DNA of 36,333 nucleotides. Source: Sphingomonas mollis. Its GTDB lineage: Bacteria; Pseudomonadota; Alphaproteobacteria; Sphingomonadales; Sphingomonadaceae. The notes beneath the pieces are model-generated. The model saw only the letters and a program-made list of their open reading frames with translations, ran no database searches and was not told the origin of the DNA. The DNA lies in contig NZ_JAELXS010000015.1 in assembly GCF_016427505.1 (NCBI RefSeq), positions 1 through 36,333 on the forward strand, given 5' to 3'. Positions 23,642 to 31,989 of this stretch are shown here, in pieces. The first letter of the stretch is position 1. Each line of letters begins with the position of its first letter. The position numbers and the translations under genes were made by a program.

Positions 23642-26365
23642 ATGACGTTAGCGCTGGCTTGTTTGCATGCTTCTTCGATCGCGTTGGCCGCCGCTCAGGC
23701 GCTGCCGTCCGCGCCACCGGCGGTGCCGCCGACCGTCGATCCCCTACCGCCGGTGTCGGATTCGCTTGGCCGCGGCGAGGAGGAGACTGCGTCGGCCCTC
23801 GACATCGTTGTCACCGGCGTCCGCGCCAGTTTGTCCTCGGCGCAGTCGATTAAGCGCAATGCGCAGCAGATCGTAGATTCAGTCGTCGCAGAGGATATCG
23901 GCAAGCTACCCGACAACAATGTCGTCGAAGCGTTGCAGCGGGTGCCGGGTGTGCAGGTCGCCCCACGGTTCCGCGGTGAGTCGGGCACGGTGCTGATCCG
24001 CGGCTTACCCGACGTCGTCACCGTGATAAACGGACGTAACATCTTTAGTACCACCGGGCGTTCGCTATCGCTGGCCGATGTGCCAGCCGACCTCGTTGCT
24101 GGCATCGACATCTATAAGTCACGCTCGGCGGACCAGATCGAGGGCGGGATCGCCGGCCTGATCAATGTGCGCACCAGGCGGCCCTTTGACTTTAAGGGCG
24201 CGCGCTTCGCGGTGGCGGCGCGGCAGGTCTATAGTGAGCAGCCTGATACGATCGATCCCTATGCCAGCATGCTGCTGTCGAACCGTTGGTCGACTGGCAT
24301 CGGAGAGATCGGTGCGCTCGTCTCCGTCTCCTTCCATCAAACGCGATACCGTGACGAAACAATCTTTAATGGCGGCTATTTCGGCTACAACGCCGACAAT
24401 AGTCTGGCACGTTACACGCCAGGCGTACCGCTCGATCCGCGCGGCACGAATCCCGCTGAACCACGGGTGTTTCGAAGCGACGTGATCGGCGGCATCGACA
24501 CGGTCGGCAAGCGCGAACGGCCTGCAGTCAACGTATCGCTGCAATGGGCACCCAGCGAGGAGCTGACATTGTTTGCCGACGGCCTTTTTTATGGCTTTCG
24601 CGATCGCGGCAATGCCGATCAGAACTTCACCTCAATGAACGGCTCACTGCTTGCGCCGCTGACCTTCTACGAGGATACCAAGCTGGTCGACCGGCTGAGT
24701 GTCGCCAACAATCGCGTCGCCAACTATGGTATATCGTACCAAAATAAGGCCGATCGATATCAGGGCGCCTTTGGCGGAGAATGGAATCGCGATGGCTGGT
24801 CGATCGCGTCTGAGGTGTCGTACACCCGGTCGGAGGCGACCGATCGTACTAACATTCTTGACATCGACTTTATTGCTCGGCGCACCGACGGGTTCTTCGA
24901 TCGGTCGATTGGCACGCCGACCTTCACACTGCCATTCGACGACGTCTTGGACCGGTCCAAATACTCGCTGGCGCGACTGAACCTAACCCGCACCGAGGCG
25001 CTGGGCGAGGAATACACCTGGCGCGGCGACGTGCGATACAGGCAGCCGCTGTGGATCTTCACCGAGCTCGCCGCCGGCGCGCGGATAAACCGGCGTGACG
25101 CGACCTCCCGTTCGTTTGTCCAGAATGTGAATTGCTCGGCGACCGGGGCGGTTCGCTGCTACGCCGTGCGGGCGGATTCGATCCCCGGACTCCTCAGTGA
25201 GAAGCCCGGCAACTTCTTCGAAGGCACGCGCCCTTTCATCCGCTCGTGGATATCGCCGTCGACCGACGTCCTGCTCGATAATGTCGACGTGCTGCGACAG
25301 CGTTTCGGTCTGGCCGCAGGCGACCCGGCGTTCCAGGATACCCGCTTCTTCGACATTAAGGAGAACAGCTACGCCGGATACGGTCAGGCGAGCTTTGAGA
25401 TCGGCCAGTTCGACGGTCAGGCCGGCGTAAGGGTCGTAAAGGTCGATAACGTCTCTGACGCGTTTCGCGCGGTGCGTACCGCGGTAGAGCCGGTCAGGAT
25501 CGCCAGCAGCACAACCGACGTGCTGCCCAACATCGCGCTGCGCTACAAGTTGACCGACAAGCTGTTTATGCGCGCGGCGGCTAGTCGGACGATCACGCGT
25601 CCCAGCTTCTCGCAACTGAACCCTGCGCTTACGCTGACCCCCCCGGTTCCCGGCCAGCAGCCCTTCGGTCGTGGCAGCAGCGGGAATGCCGAACTGCAAC
25701 CGGTAAAGTCGACCAATTACGACTTGGCAGTCGAATGGTATATTGACCGGTCGAGTGCGATCACCGCCACCTTCTTTCACCGCAAAGTGAGCGGCTTTAT
25801 CCAGTCGGTGACGAGCAACTTCGAGATCGACTATCTCGGCCCAGACAACGGCACCTACCAGATTTCCCGTCCCGAGAATTCAGGTTCCGGGAAGCTGACC
25901 GGGATCGAGGGTGGCTTTACCTTCTTCCCCAACTTCCTCTCAGGCGTCGGTGTCAGCGCCAACGGCACCTACATCGACGGCAAAAATCGCGCACTGGCGC
26001 CACTCCCCGGCGTGACCGGCTTCCTGACGCTGCCCTTCGCCAACGTGTCAAAGTATTCGGCGACCGGCACCCTCATCTATGAAAAGAACGGCCTCTCGGC
26101 GCGCGCTTCGTACGTATGGCGCGACAGCTACAGCACGGGGCTGCACTTCACCGGGGTCAACCCGAACGATTTCCGCAATAGCCCGGTCGAGAACCTCGAC
26201 GTGTCGATCGCGTACGATATCAATCCGCAGTTCACGATCGTGTTCGACGCGACCAACATCACCAAGAATGTCTTCCAGACCTATTTCGGCGATGCGACGG
26301 TCTATCCACGCGATACGGTACTGTTCACGCGAACCTTCGCTATTGGCTTTCGCGCTCGCCTGTGA
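23642..26365 (+). CDS. TonB-dependent receptor, glycan-uptake type (second copy)
   Basis: The 907-aa outer-membrane receptor has a signal peptide (MTLALACLHASSIALAAAQA) and a short Pro-rich linker. A TonB box DIVVTGV lies at about 54-60, followed by a plug (VAEDIGKLPDNNVVEALQRV, VLIRGLPDVVTVINGR). A 22-strand-type barrel ends in TFAIGFRARL. The ATG at 23642 follows AGAGGGGA eight bases upstream and begins exactly at the signal peptide; the TTG at 23609 adds 11 residues. It is the first gene of an operon with a GH39 enzyme, an MFS carrier, a dehydratase and a dehydrogenase. The ligand is presumably an oligosaccharide released by those enzymes. Confidence 0.93.
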   Translation: MTLALACLHASSIALAAAQALPSAPPAVPPTVDPLPPVSDSLGRGEEETASALDIVVTGVRASLSSAQSIKRNAQQIVDSVVAEDIGKLPDNNVVEALQRVPGVQVAPRFRGESGTVLIRGLPDVVTVINGRNIFSTTGRSLSLADVPADLVAGIDIYKSRSADQIEGGIAGLINVRTRRPFDFKGARFAVAARQVYSEQPDTIDPYASMLLSNRWSTGIGEIGALVSVSFHQTRYRDETIFNGGYFGYNADNSLARYTPGVPLDPRGTNPAEPRVFRSDVIGGIDTVGKRERPAVNVSLQWAPSEELTLFADGLFYGFRDRGNADQNFTSMNGSLLAPLTFYEDTKLVDRLSVANNRVANYGISYQNKADRYQGAFGGEWNRDGWSIASEVSYTRSEATDRTNILDIDFIARRTDGFFDRSIGTPTFTLPFDDVLDRSKYSLARLNLTRTEALGEEYTWRGDVRYRQPLWIFTELAAGARINRRDATSRSFVQNVNCSATGAVRCYAVRADSIPGLLSEKPGNFFEGTRPFIRSWISPSTDVLLDNVDVLRQRFGLAAGDPAFQDTRFFDIKENSYAGYGQASFEIGQFDGQAGVRVVKVDNVSDAFRAVRTAVEPVRIASSTTDVLPNIALRYKLTDKLFMRAAASRTITRPSFSQLNPALTLTPPVPGQQPFGRGSSGNAELQPVKSTNYDLAVEWYIDRSSAITATFFHRKVSGFIQSVTSNFEIDYLGPDNGTYQISRPENSGSGKLTGIEGGFTFFPNFLSGVGVSANGTYIDGKNRALAPLPGVTGFLTLPFANVSKYSATGTLIYEKNGLSARASYVWRDSYSTGLHFTGVNPNDFRNSPVENLDVSIAYDINPQFTIVFDATNITKNVFQTYFGDATVYPRDTVLFTRTFAIGFRARL

Positions 26366-26394
26366 TGCCCCGACCCGCCGCAAAGGAAGCGTTC

Positions 26395-28077
26395 ATGATC
26401 CGCCATTTCGCCACCGCTACCGCCACGGTCGCCGCCGTATTCGCCAGCATGCCTGCCGCTGGACAGGCGCAGGCGCCTGCTCGCTCAGTAACGATCACGG
26501 TCGATGCGCGAAAGGCGGTGGGCGCGCTGCCGCCTTCCTGGCGATTCTTTGGCGCAGACGAGCCTAATTACGCGACCATGAAAGACGGGCGAAAGCTGCT
26601 CGTTGAACTTGGCAAGTTGAAACACGGCGAGGTGTTCTTTCGTGCGCATAACTTGCTGAGCAGCGGCGATGGCACGCCTGCCTTCAAATGGGGTAGCACT
26701 AATGCCTATCGAGAGGGTGGCGACGGCAAGCCGATCTATGACTGGACGATCGTCGACAACATTATCGACACCTATCTCGCGCGAGGCGTACGGCCCTATC
26801 TGCAGATAGGCTTTATGCCCGAGGCGCTATCGAGTGCGCCCAAGGGCACACCTTATCAGCATCTCTGGCGGCCGGGCTTCGCGTATAATCTGATCGCGAC
26901 CGGCTGGACATATCCGCCCACCAGTTACGATAAATGGGCCGACCTGATCTATCAGTGGACGCGCCACAACGTCGAGAAATACGGTCGCGACGAGGTCAAC
27001 CGCTGGTATTTCGAAGTTTGGAACGAACCCGACTCAAAATTCTATTGGCAGGCGAGTCCTGACGAGTTCAACAAGCTCCATGACTTCGCCGTGCACGCCG
27101 TGCGGCGGGCGCTGCCGAGTGCACGGGTCGGTGGGCCTGATGTCGCTACCGCAGATGGGTTCATGGACGGGTTCTTACGTCATGTGACGTCCGAGCGTAA
27201 CTATGCAACAGGCGAGATCGGGACGCCGACCGACTTCCTTTCCTTCCATGCCAAAGGTTCACCTCGCTTCGTTGATGGGCATGTGCGGATGGGCATCGCC
27301 ACCCATCTGCGCAATGTCGATAATGGCTTTACCAAGATTGCTGATTTCACGGCTCTCGCCTCCAAGCCGATCGTCATCGGCGAAAGCGACCCAGAAGGAT
27401 GCGCCGCCTGTCCGGGTCCGCAGAATGCCTATCGTAACGGCACCATGTATTCGAGCTACACTGCGGCCAGCTTTGCACGAATCTGGGATTTGGCAGCCAA
27501 GCGGCGCGTGAACCTCGATGGCATCTTGTCCTGGTCATTCGAGTTCGAAGACCAGCCTTGGTTCGCCGGGTACCGGCAGCTATCAACCAACGGCGTCGAC
27601 CTGCCTGTACTCAATGTGTTCCGCCTATTCGCCCAACTCGGCCCCGAGCGGATCGCAGCGACGAGCGATGCGCAGGTGTCCCTCGACGCCATCGTGAAGG
27701 ATGGGGTGCGGGGCGAGGCTGACGTTGGTACGTTAGCGACGCGGACCACCGATGGTCGCGTTGCGGTGCTGATGTGGCACTATCATGATGACGACGTCGC
27801 CGGGCCTGACGCCGCGATCCAGCTGACGATCGCGAACGCCAAAGGGCGCGCCGCCAAGCTGTGGCGGGTTGATCGCGATCATGCTAACTCCTTCGCTGCA
27901 TGGCAGCGCATGGGGTCGCCCCAGTCGCCGGATGCCAAGCAATATGCCGAGCTCGAGGCCGCATCAGCGATGCAACCCGAAGAGGTGGCGCCGGCCACAG
28001 CGCCGCGCGGCGGACGGCGTTTCGCCGTGACGCTGCCTCGCCAAGGCGTGGCACTGCTGGTGCTCGATGCCCAGTGA
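26395..28077 (+). CDS. GH39 beta-xylosidase-like glycoside hydrolase
   Basis: The 560-aa protein has a signal peptide (MIRHFATATATVAAVFASMP, then AAGQA). Its GH39 TIM barrel contains the strand RPYLQIGFMPEAL and acid/base Glu211 in YFEVWNEPDSKFYW. SFHAKGSP lies in between and nucleophile Glu330 is in KPIVIGESDPEG. C-terminal beta domains follow (RVAVLMWHYHDDD). GH39 includes beta-xylosidases, alpha-L-iduronidases and some arabinose-releasing enzymes. The ATG at 26395 has AAGGAAG upstream, 29 bp after the receptor stop; an earlier GTG at 26362 overlaps that stop. The sugar-acid genes that follow leave open that its natural product is a uronic or otherwise acidic sugar. Confidence 0.9.
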   Translation: MIRHFATATATVAAVFASMPAAGQAQAPARSVTITVDARKAVGALPPSWRFFGADEPNYATMKDGRKLLVELGKLKHGEVFFRAHNLLSSGDGTPAFKWGSTNAYREGGDGKPIYDWTIVDNIIDTYLARGVRPYLQIGFMPEALSSAPKGTPYQHLWRPGFAYNLIATGWTYPPTSYDKWADLIYQWTRHNVEKYGRDEVNRWYFEVWNEPDSKFYWQASPDEFNKLHDFAVHAVRRALPSARVGGPDVATADGFMDGFLRHVTSERNYATGEIGTPTDFLSFHAKGSPRFVDGHVRMGIATHLRNVDNGFTKIADFTALASKPIVIGESDPEGCAACPGPQNAYRNGTMYSSYTAASFARIWDLAAKRRVNLDGILSWSFEFEDQPWFAGYRQLSTNGVDLPVLNVFRLFAQLGPERIAATSDAQVSLDAIVKDGVRGEADVGTLATRTTDGRVAVLMWHYHDDDVAGPDAAIQLTIANAKGRAAKLWRVDRDHANSFAAWQRMGSPQSPDAKQYAELEAASAMQPEEVAPATAPRGGRRFAVTLPRQGVALLVLDAQ

Positions 28078-29344
28078 TGCGCTGTCTGATAAGGCGATGC
28101 GCCTTCCCGGCCGCTGGGGTGTCGCGCTGCTGATCGCGACAGCGATCGCGATCAGCTATCTTGATCGGCAGACGCTGCCTTGGGCAATCAAGTTTATCGA
28201 ACAAGACATCCCAATCGGAAACCAGACCAAGGCATTTCTGGACAGCGCGTTTCTCGCTACCTACGGCCTGATGTATCTGGGCGGCGGCTGGCTACTCGAT
28301 CGGATCGGTACCCGTCGTGGGTTCCTGATCATCATGATATTTTGGTCGCTGGCCTGCGCCAGCCATGGCCTAGCGGGCGGCGTGATTGCGCTCGCCGCCA
28401 GCCGGCTACTACTTGGCGTAGGAGAAGGAGGCGGGTTCCCCGCGGCAACGCGCGCGATTGCGGAGTGGTTCGGCCCTCGCGACCGGGCCGCGGCGATCGG
28501 ACTGGTCAATGCGGGTACCGCGGTCGGCGCGGTGATTGCACCGCCTCTAATCGCGCTGATACTCGCTGATGCCAACTGGCTAGGGATGGCGAGTTGGCGC
28601 TGGGTATTCTTCCTGACCGGCGCGATGGGGCTGGTATGGGCTGGTTTGTGGTTCGCCAGCTACCGACTGCCGCGCCATTCGGCCCCGGTAGAGGCGGAGG
28701 TCGATGGGCCTGCGCTGACACTGCGGGCGCTGCTTGCTCGGCGCGAGGTACGAGGCGTCGTAGGCGCCAAATTCCTCAGCGACGGTGCATGGTATTTCTA
28801 TCTTTTTTGGTTGCCAAAATATCTGTTCGAGGCGCACGCGTTTGACCTGAAACAGGCCGCCACGATCGGCTGGATCCCCTATGCCGCTTCGGGTGTCGGC
28901 AGCCTGCTAGGCGGTTGGCTGTCGAGCCGGCTGCTGGCCCGCGGCCGTTCGGTCAACGCGGCGCGCAAGATTGCGCTGGGAATCAGCGCGGCGATGATGC
29001 CCTGGGTGATGCTGGTGCCGGTTACCAGTTCGATCCCGGCCGTCATCTTCCTTTTCAGCCTCGCCTTTTTCGGACAGCAAAGCTGGTCGACGCTGGTCAT
29101 GACTCTGCCCACTGACCTGGTTCCGCGCAGTGTGCTCGGTCGGTTGGCAGGACTGGTCGGGATGGGCGGCGCGTTCGGCGGTATCGTCATGGGGCAGGCA
29201 GCGGGCTGGGCGCTTGATGCCGGGCTTGGCTACGGACCGGTGCTGACCGTCGCAGCACTCCTCCATGTCGCCGCTTTCGCACTCATCTGCCTCACCATCC
29301 CCGTCATCCGCCCCATCGATTTTTCTCGAAAGGTCCATCCGTGA
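28067..29344 (+). CDS. MFS transporter, ACS/hexuronate type
   Basis: The 425-aa protein has twelve predicted membrane segments. The first one includes YLDRQTLPWA, which resembles the YVDRQTL of the hexuronate transporter ExuT. Other marks are GGWLLDRIGTRRG between helices 2 and 3, RLLLGVGEGGGFPAATRAIAEWF, and a second-half GGWLSSRLLARGRS. The ACS family imports organic anions such as glucuronate, galactonate or tartrate with protons. The start at 28067 overlaps the GH39 end by 11 bases; a second ATG at 28097 (MRLPGRW) is possible. Its stop overlaps the next start (GTGA). The cargo is likely a sugar acid that suits the following dehydratase, inferred from context. Confidence 0.9.
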   Translation: MPSDALSDKAMRLPGRWGVALLIATAIAISYLDRQTLPWAIKFIEQDIPIGNQTKAFLDSAFLATYGLMYLGGGWLLDRIGTRRGFLIIMIFWSLACASHGLAGGVIALAASRLLLGVGEGGGFPAATRAIAEWFGPRDRAAAIGLVNAGTAVGAVIAPPLIALILADANWLGMASWRWVFFLTGAMGLVWAGLWFASYRLPRHSAPVEAEVDGPALTLRALLARREVRGVVGAKFLSDGAWYFYLFWLPKYLFEAHAFDLKQAATIGWIPYAASGVGSLLGGWLSSRLLARGRSVNAARKIALGISAAMMPWVMLVPVTSSIPAVIFLFSLAFFGQQSWSTLVMTLPTDLVPRSVLGRLAGLVGMGGAFGGIVMGQAAGWALDAGLGYGPVLTVAALLHVAAFALICLTIPVIRPIDFSRKVHP

Positions 29345-30519
29345 AAATTACCGAAGTGCGCACCCGCGTCGTGCAGTGGCGCGGCGAGACGCAGCCGCTG
29401 CCCCCGCATTTCTGCACCAACCCAATGGACCTCGTATCGCCGATGATGACGCGTGAGACGATGGGCACGTTTACGTTTCATGGCTGGCTAATCGTGGAGA
29501 TATTCACCGACAACGGGCTGATCGGGATAGGCAATGCGGCGCTGTCACCGCTCGTCACCAAGCAGCTGATCGACCAATATCTAACGCCGCTGCTGATCGG
29601 GCAAAACCCGTGGGATACCGAGTTCTTGTGGCAACACATGTACCGCAAGACAATGGCATTCGGGCGCAAAGGCGTAGCAATGGTTGCGATCTCCGCAATC
29701 GACATCGCCTTATGGGATCTGATGGGAAAGGCGGCGAAACAGCCCTGCTACCGCCTGATGGGCGGGCGGACGAAGGCGCGCATTCCAGTCTATGCCAGCC
29801 GGCTTTACTCGATCGGTCTTGACGATCTCGCCACAGAGGCCAAGCGTTATAAGGACGAGGGTTATGGCGCGGTTAAGCTGCGGTTTGGCTGGGGCCCGAT
29901 CGATGGCGCTGAGGGGATGGCGCGCAACGTCGAACTGGTCCGCACCGTGCGCGAGGCGGTGGGCGATGAGGTCGATGTAATGGCCGATGCCTACATGGGC
30001 TGGAGCCTCGACTATGCAAAGCGGATGATGCGCCTGATTGAGCCGTTCAACCTGCGCTGGTTGGAAGAGGCAATCATTCCCGACGACGTCCATGGCTATC
30101 ATGAGCTCCGCCGTTTCGGTACCACACCGATTGCGGCAGGCGAGCATGAGTTCACCAATTATGGCTTTCGCCAGCTCATAGAGGCGCGCGCGCTTGATTA
30201 TATTCAGTTCGATACCAACCGTGTCGGCGGTATCACTGCGGCGCGCAAAATCCAGGCGCTGGCCGAGGCCTATTCGATACCCGTCGTTCCGCATGCCGGA
30301 CAAATGCATAACTACCATGTTGTGATGGCCAGTCTCAATTCGCCGATCGCTGAGTTCTTTCCCCCTGTTGATGTAGAAGTCGGTAACGAATTGTTCTGGT
30401 ACATCTTCAAGGGCGAACCAATGGCGAAAGATGGCTACGTCGACCTCGACGACGATGTGCCGGGCCTGGGCCTGGGCATCGATGAGGAAGCTCTGAACAA
30501 GTTCGAAGTGACACAATGA
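29341..30519 (+). CDS. L-rhamnonate-dehydratase-like enolase-superfamily enzyme
   Basis: This is a 392-aa mandelate racemase/muconate lactonising type protein. Metal ligands are Asp216 (MADAYMGW), Glu242 or Glu243 (WLEEAI) and Glu268 (AAGEHEF). The His318-Asp291 dyad is in VVPHAGQMHNYH and QFDTNR. The second-strand motif reads KLR followed by FGWGPIDGAEG, as in L-rhamnonate dehydratase (KxxxHWGPxDG) rather than the KxK of mandelate racemase. Such enzymes convert an aldonic acid to a 2-keto-3-deoxy acid. It starts with GTG overlapping the MFS stop, and its stop overlaps the next gene (ATGA). Known relatives accept L-rhamnonate, L-lyxonate or L-mannonate; which one fits here is open. Confidence 0.88.
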   Translation: MKITEVRTRVVQWRGETQPLPPHFCTNPMDLVSPMMTRETMGTFTFHGWLIVEIFTDNGLIGIGNAALSPLVTKQLIDQYLTPLLIGQNPWDTEFLWQHMYRKTMAFGRKGVAMVAISAIDIALWDLMGKAAKQPCYRLMGGRTKARIPVYASRLYSIGLDDLATEAKRYKDEGYGAVKLRFGWGPIDGAEGMARNVELVRTVREAVGDEVDVMADAYMGWSLDYAKRMMRLIEPFNLRWLEEAIIPDDVHGYHELRRFGTTPIAAGEHEFTNYGFRQLIEARALDYIQFDTNRVGGITAARKIQALAEAYSIPVVPHAGQMHNYHVVMASLNSPIAEFFPPVDVEVGNELFWYIFKGEPMAKDGYVDLDDDVPGLGLGIDEEALNKFEVTQ

Positions 30520-31382
30520 CGGTCCGGAAAGTGGCAATGCTCGGGCTTGGCATAATGGGCGGGGGCATGGCGCATCAGCTGCTGGATGCGGGGTTTGAGC
30601 TGACGGTCTGGAACCGGTCGCCCGGCAAGAGCGACGCCTTGGTAGCGGCAGGTGCGAGGCTCGCCGACAGTCCAGCGGCGGCAGTACACGAGGTCGACGT
30701 CGCGGTCGCGATGTTAGCCAGCGACGGCGCCTCGCGCGCGGTATGGTTGGACGGCGGGACGCTCGGCGCGCTGCGACCCGGAGCGATCCTGATCGAGGCG
30801 AGTACGCTAACAATCGACTGGGTGCGCACGCTGGCGGCCGCCGCGGCGGAGGCGGGAATCGGTTTTCTCGATGCGCCGGTCACAGGCAGCAAGGCGCAGG
30901 CTGCATCGGGCCAACTTCGCTTTCTGGTCGGCGGCGATGCCGACGTGGCGGCCGCCGCGTCTCCGGTACTGGCAGCGATGGGCGGCGAGACGGTCCATCT
31001 GGGCTCGACCGGCAGCGGCACGGTATTAAAGCTGGTCAACAACTTCCTTTGCGGCGTCCAGGTCGCGAGCCTGGCCGAGGCGGTGGCGATGATCGAACGC
31101 AGCGGCCTCGACGTCGAGCGATCGGTCGCGCTGCTGGCGAGCGGCGCGCCGGGAAGCCCGTTAGTCGGCGCGGTGTCGCGCCGGATGCTGGATCGCGCTT
31201 ACCAGCCGCAGTTCCTGGTGCCGCTGATGGCAAAGGATCTATCTTATGCCGAGGCGGCGTTTGCGGGGCAGGGGATCGACTTGCCCAGTTCCGCAGCAGC
31301 ACGCGCCAGGTTTGAAGCCGCATCGGCGGATCATGCCGAGCGCGATATTGCCGCGGTGGTTGAGAGCATCCGCAGCTCTTGA
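30516..31382 (+). CDS. Beta-hydroxyacid dehydrogenase (3-hydroxyisobutyrate/tartronate-semialdehyde reductase family)
   Basis: The 288-aa protein has the Rossmann motif GLGIMGGGMA (residues 10-19), the substrate-binding signature FLDAPVTGSKAQAASGQL, and catalytic Lys172 in LKLVNNF. A late LMAKDLSYA motif contacts NAD(P). The family oxidises or reduces short beta-hydroxyacids. In sugar-acid pathways a member (GarR) reduces tartronate semialdehyde. It is coupled to the dehydratase by an ATGA overlap and is the last gene of the operon. Paired with the dehydratase it may act on a breakdown product of the keto-deoxy acid; no aldolase is present in the window. A long hairpin lies 75 bp after its stop. 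Confidence 0.88.
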   Translation: MTVRKVAMLGLGIMGGGMAHQLLDAGFELTVWNRSPGKSDALVAAGARLADSPAAAVHEVDVAVAMLASDGASRAVWLDGGTLGALRPGAILIEASTLTIDWVRTLAAAAAEAGIGFLDAPVTGSKAQAASGQLRFLVGGDADVAAAASPVLAAMGGETVHLGSTGSGTVLKLVNNFLCGVQVASLAEAVAMIERSGLDVERSVALLASGAPGSPLVGAVSRRMLDRAYQPQFLVPLMAKDLSYAEAAFAGQGIDLPSSAAARARFEAASADHAERDIAAVVESIRSS

Positions 31383-31456
31383 GCGGAGGCTCTGCACCGG
31401 TCCCGTGGCTCGCGAAGCTGCTGGCGCAAGGTCCTCTGATAGATGAACTGCGGCGA

Positions 31457-31489
31457 GGCGGCGTTCCGGCTCCACTCCGGAGCGCCGTC
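31457..31489 (+). terminator. Strong hairpin downstream of the sugar-acid operon
   Basis: A 13-bp stem (two G-U pairs) with a 7-base loop, 75 bp after the last gene of the operon. No T-run follows, so it may be a non-canonical terminator or an RNA-stabilising structure. Confidence 0.35.
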
Positions 31490-31638
31490 TGAGCGTTTCG
31501 GACGATCCCGCACCTTGACCTGCTGCCGGTCCGATGGACACCGGATTAAGCTATCGTCACCTACCGGTACGAAGTGGTCCCGCAGCTGGCCACCATTTAA
31601 CGCATAGCGTTTATGGGTGGCCTCAAACCATTAAAATG

Positions 31639-31687
31639 AACGAATGACGGAAGTTGGGAAGCGGGCAGGGCGCCGTGAATGACCGCA
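31639..31687 (+). repeat. Dispersed sphingomonad-like repeat, copy B
   Basis: The stretch GAAGTTGGGAAGCGGGCAGG followed by GTGAATGACCGC parallels copy A at 22663. Similarity stops after GACCGC, at about the place where the IS91-family element may begin, so the insertion may have cut the repeat. Confidence 0.4.
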
Positions 31688-31989
31688 ACTGTAAAGGAAA
31701 TCAGGCACCGGCAGGTGTATGATTTCCTCCAAGGCAGGAAGCCGCGAGCCACGGGCGATGGCCTATGGAGAAAGCAGTTTTCGGGTGGTTGGGCGGTCGG
31801 GGTGCTGGCGGGCGGGATGCGCCGTAGCGGACCGCGACGCGGCACTCGGGAAGGACGTTGGCCATGGATGTCGGGGAAGACCGGCGGTCTGGGCGAGCGT
31901 CGATGTGGCTGACGATGTTGCCGGCGCGAGCGGTCTGAACGCCGGAAGCGCGGTGACCGCGTGACGGGACTGGATCGGGCCATGCCGGG

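Larger units (their letters stand above)
31383..31989. other. Intergenic region, 607 bp
   Basis: No credible gene is seen. It contains a hairpin (31457-31489), a copy of a dispersed repeat (31639-31687) and, from about 31690 on, the unresolved 3' end of the IS91-family element. Open frames here are GC-rich shadows lacking start signals. Confidence 0.5.

Noticed and set aside
28067..31382. Assigning the operon firmly to L-rhamnose catabolism
   Set aside because: Rhamnose dehydrogenase, lactonase and keto-deoxy-rhamnonate aldolase or dehydrogenase genes are absent, so only the dehydratase resemblance supports it.
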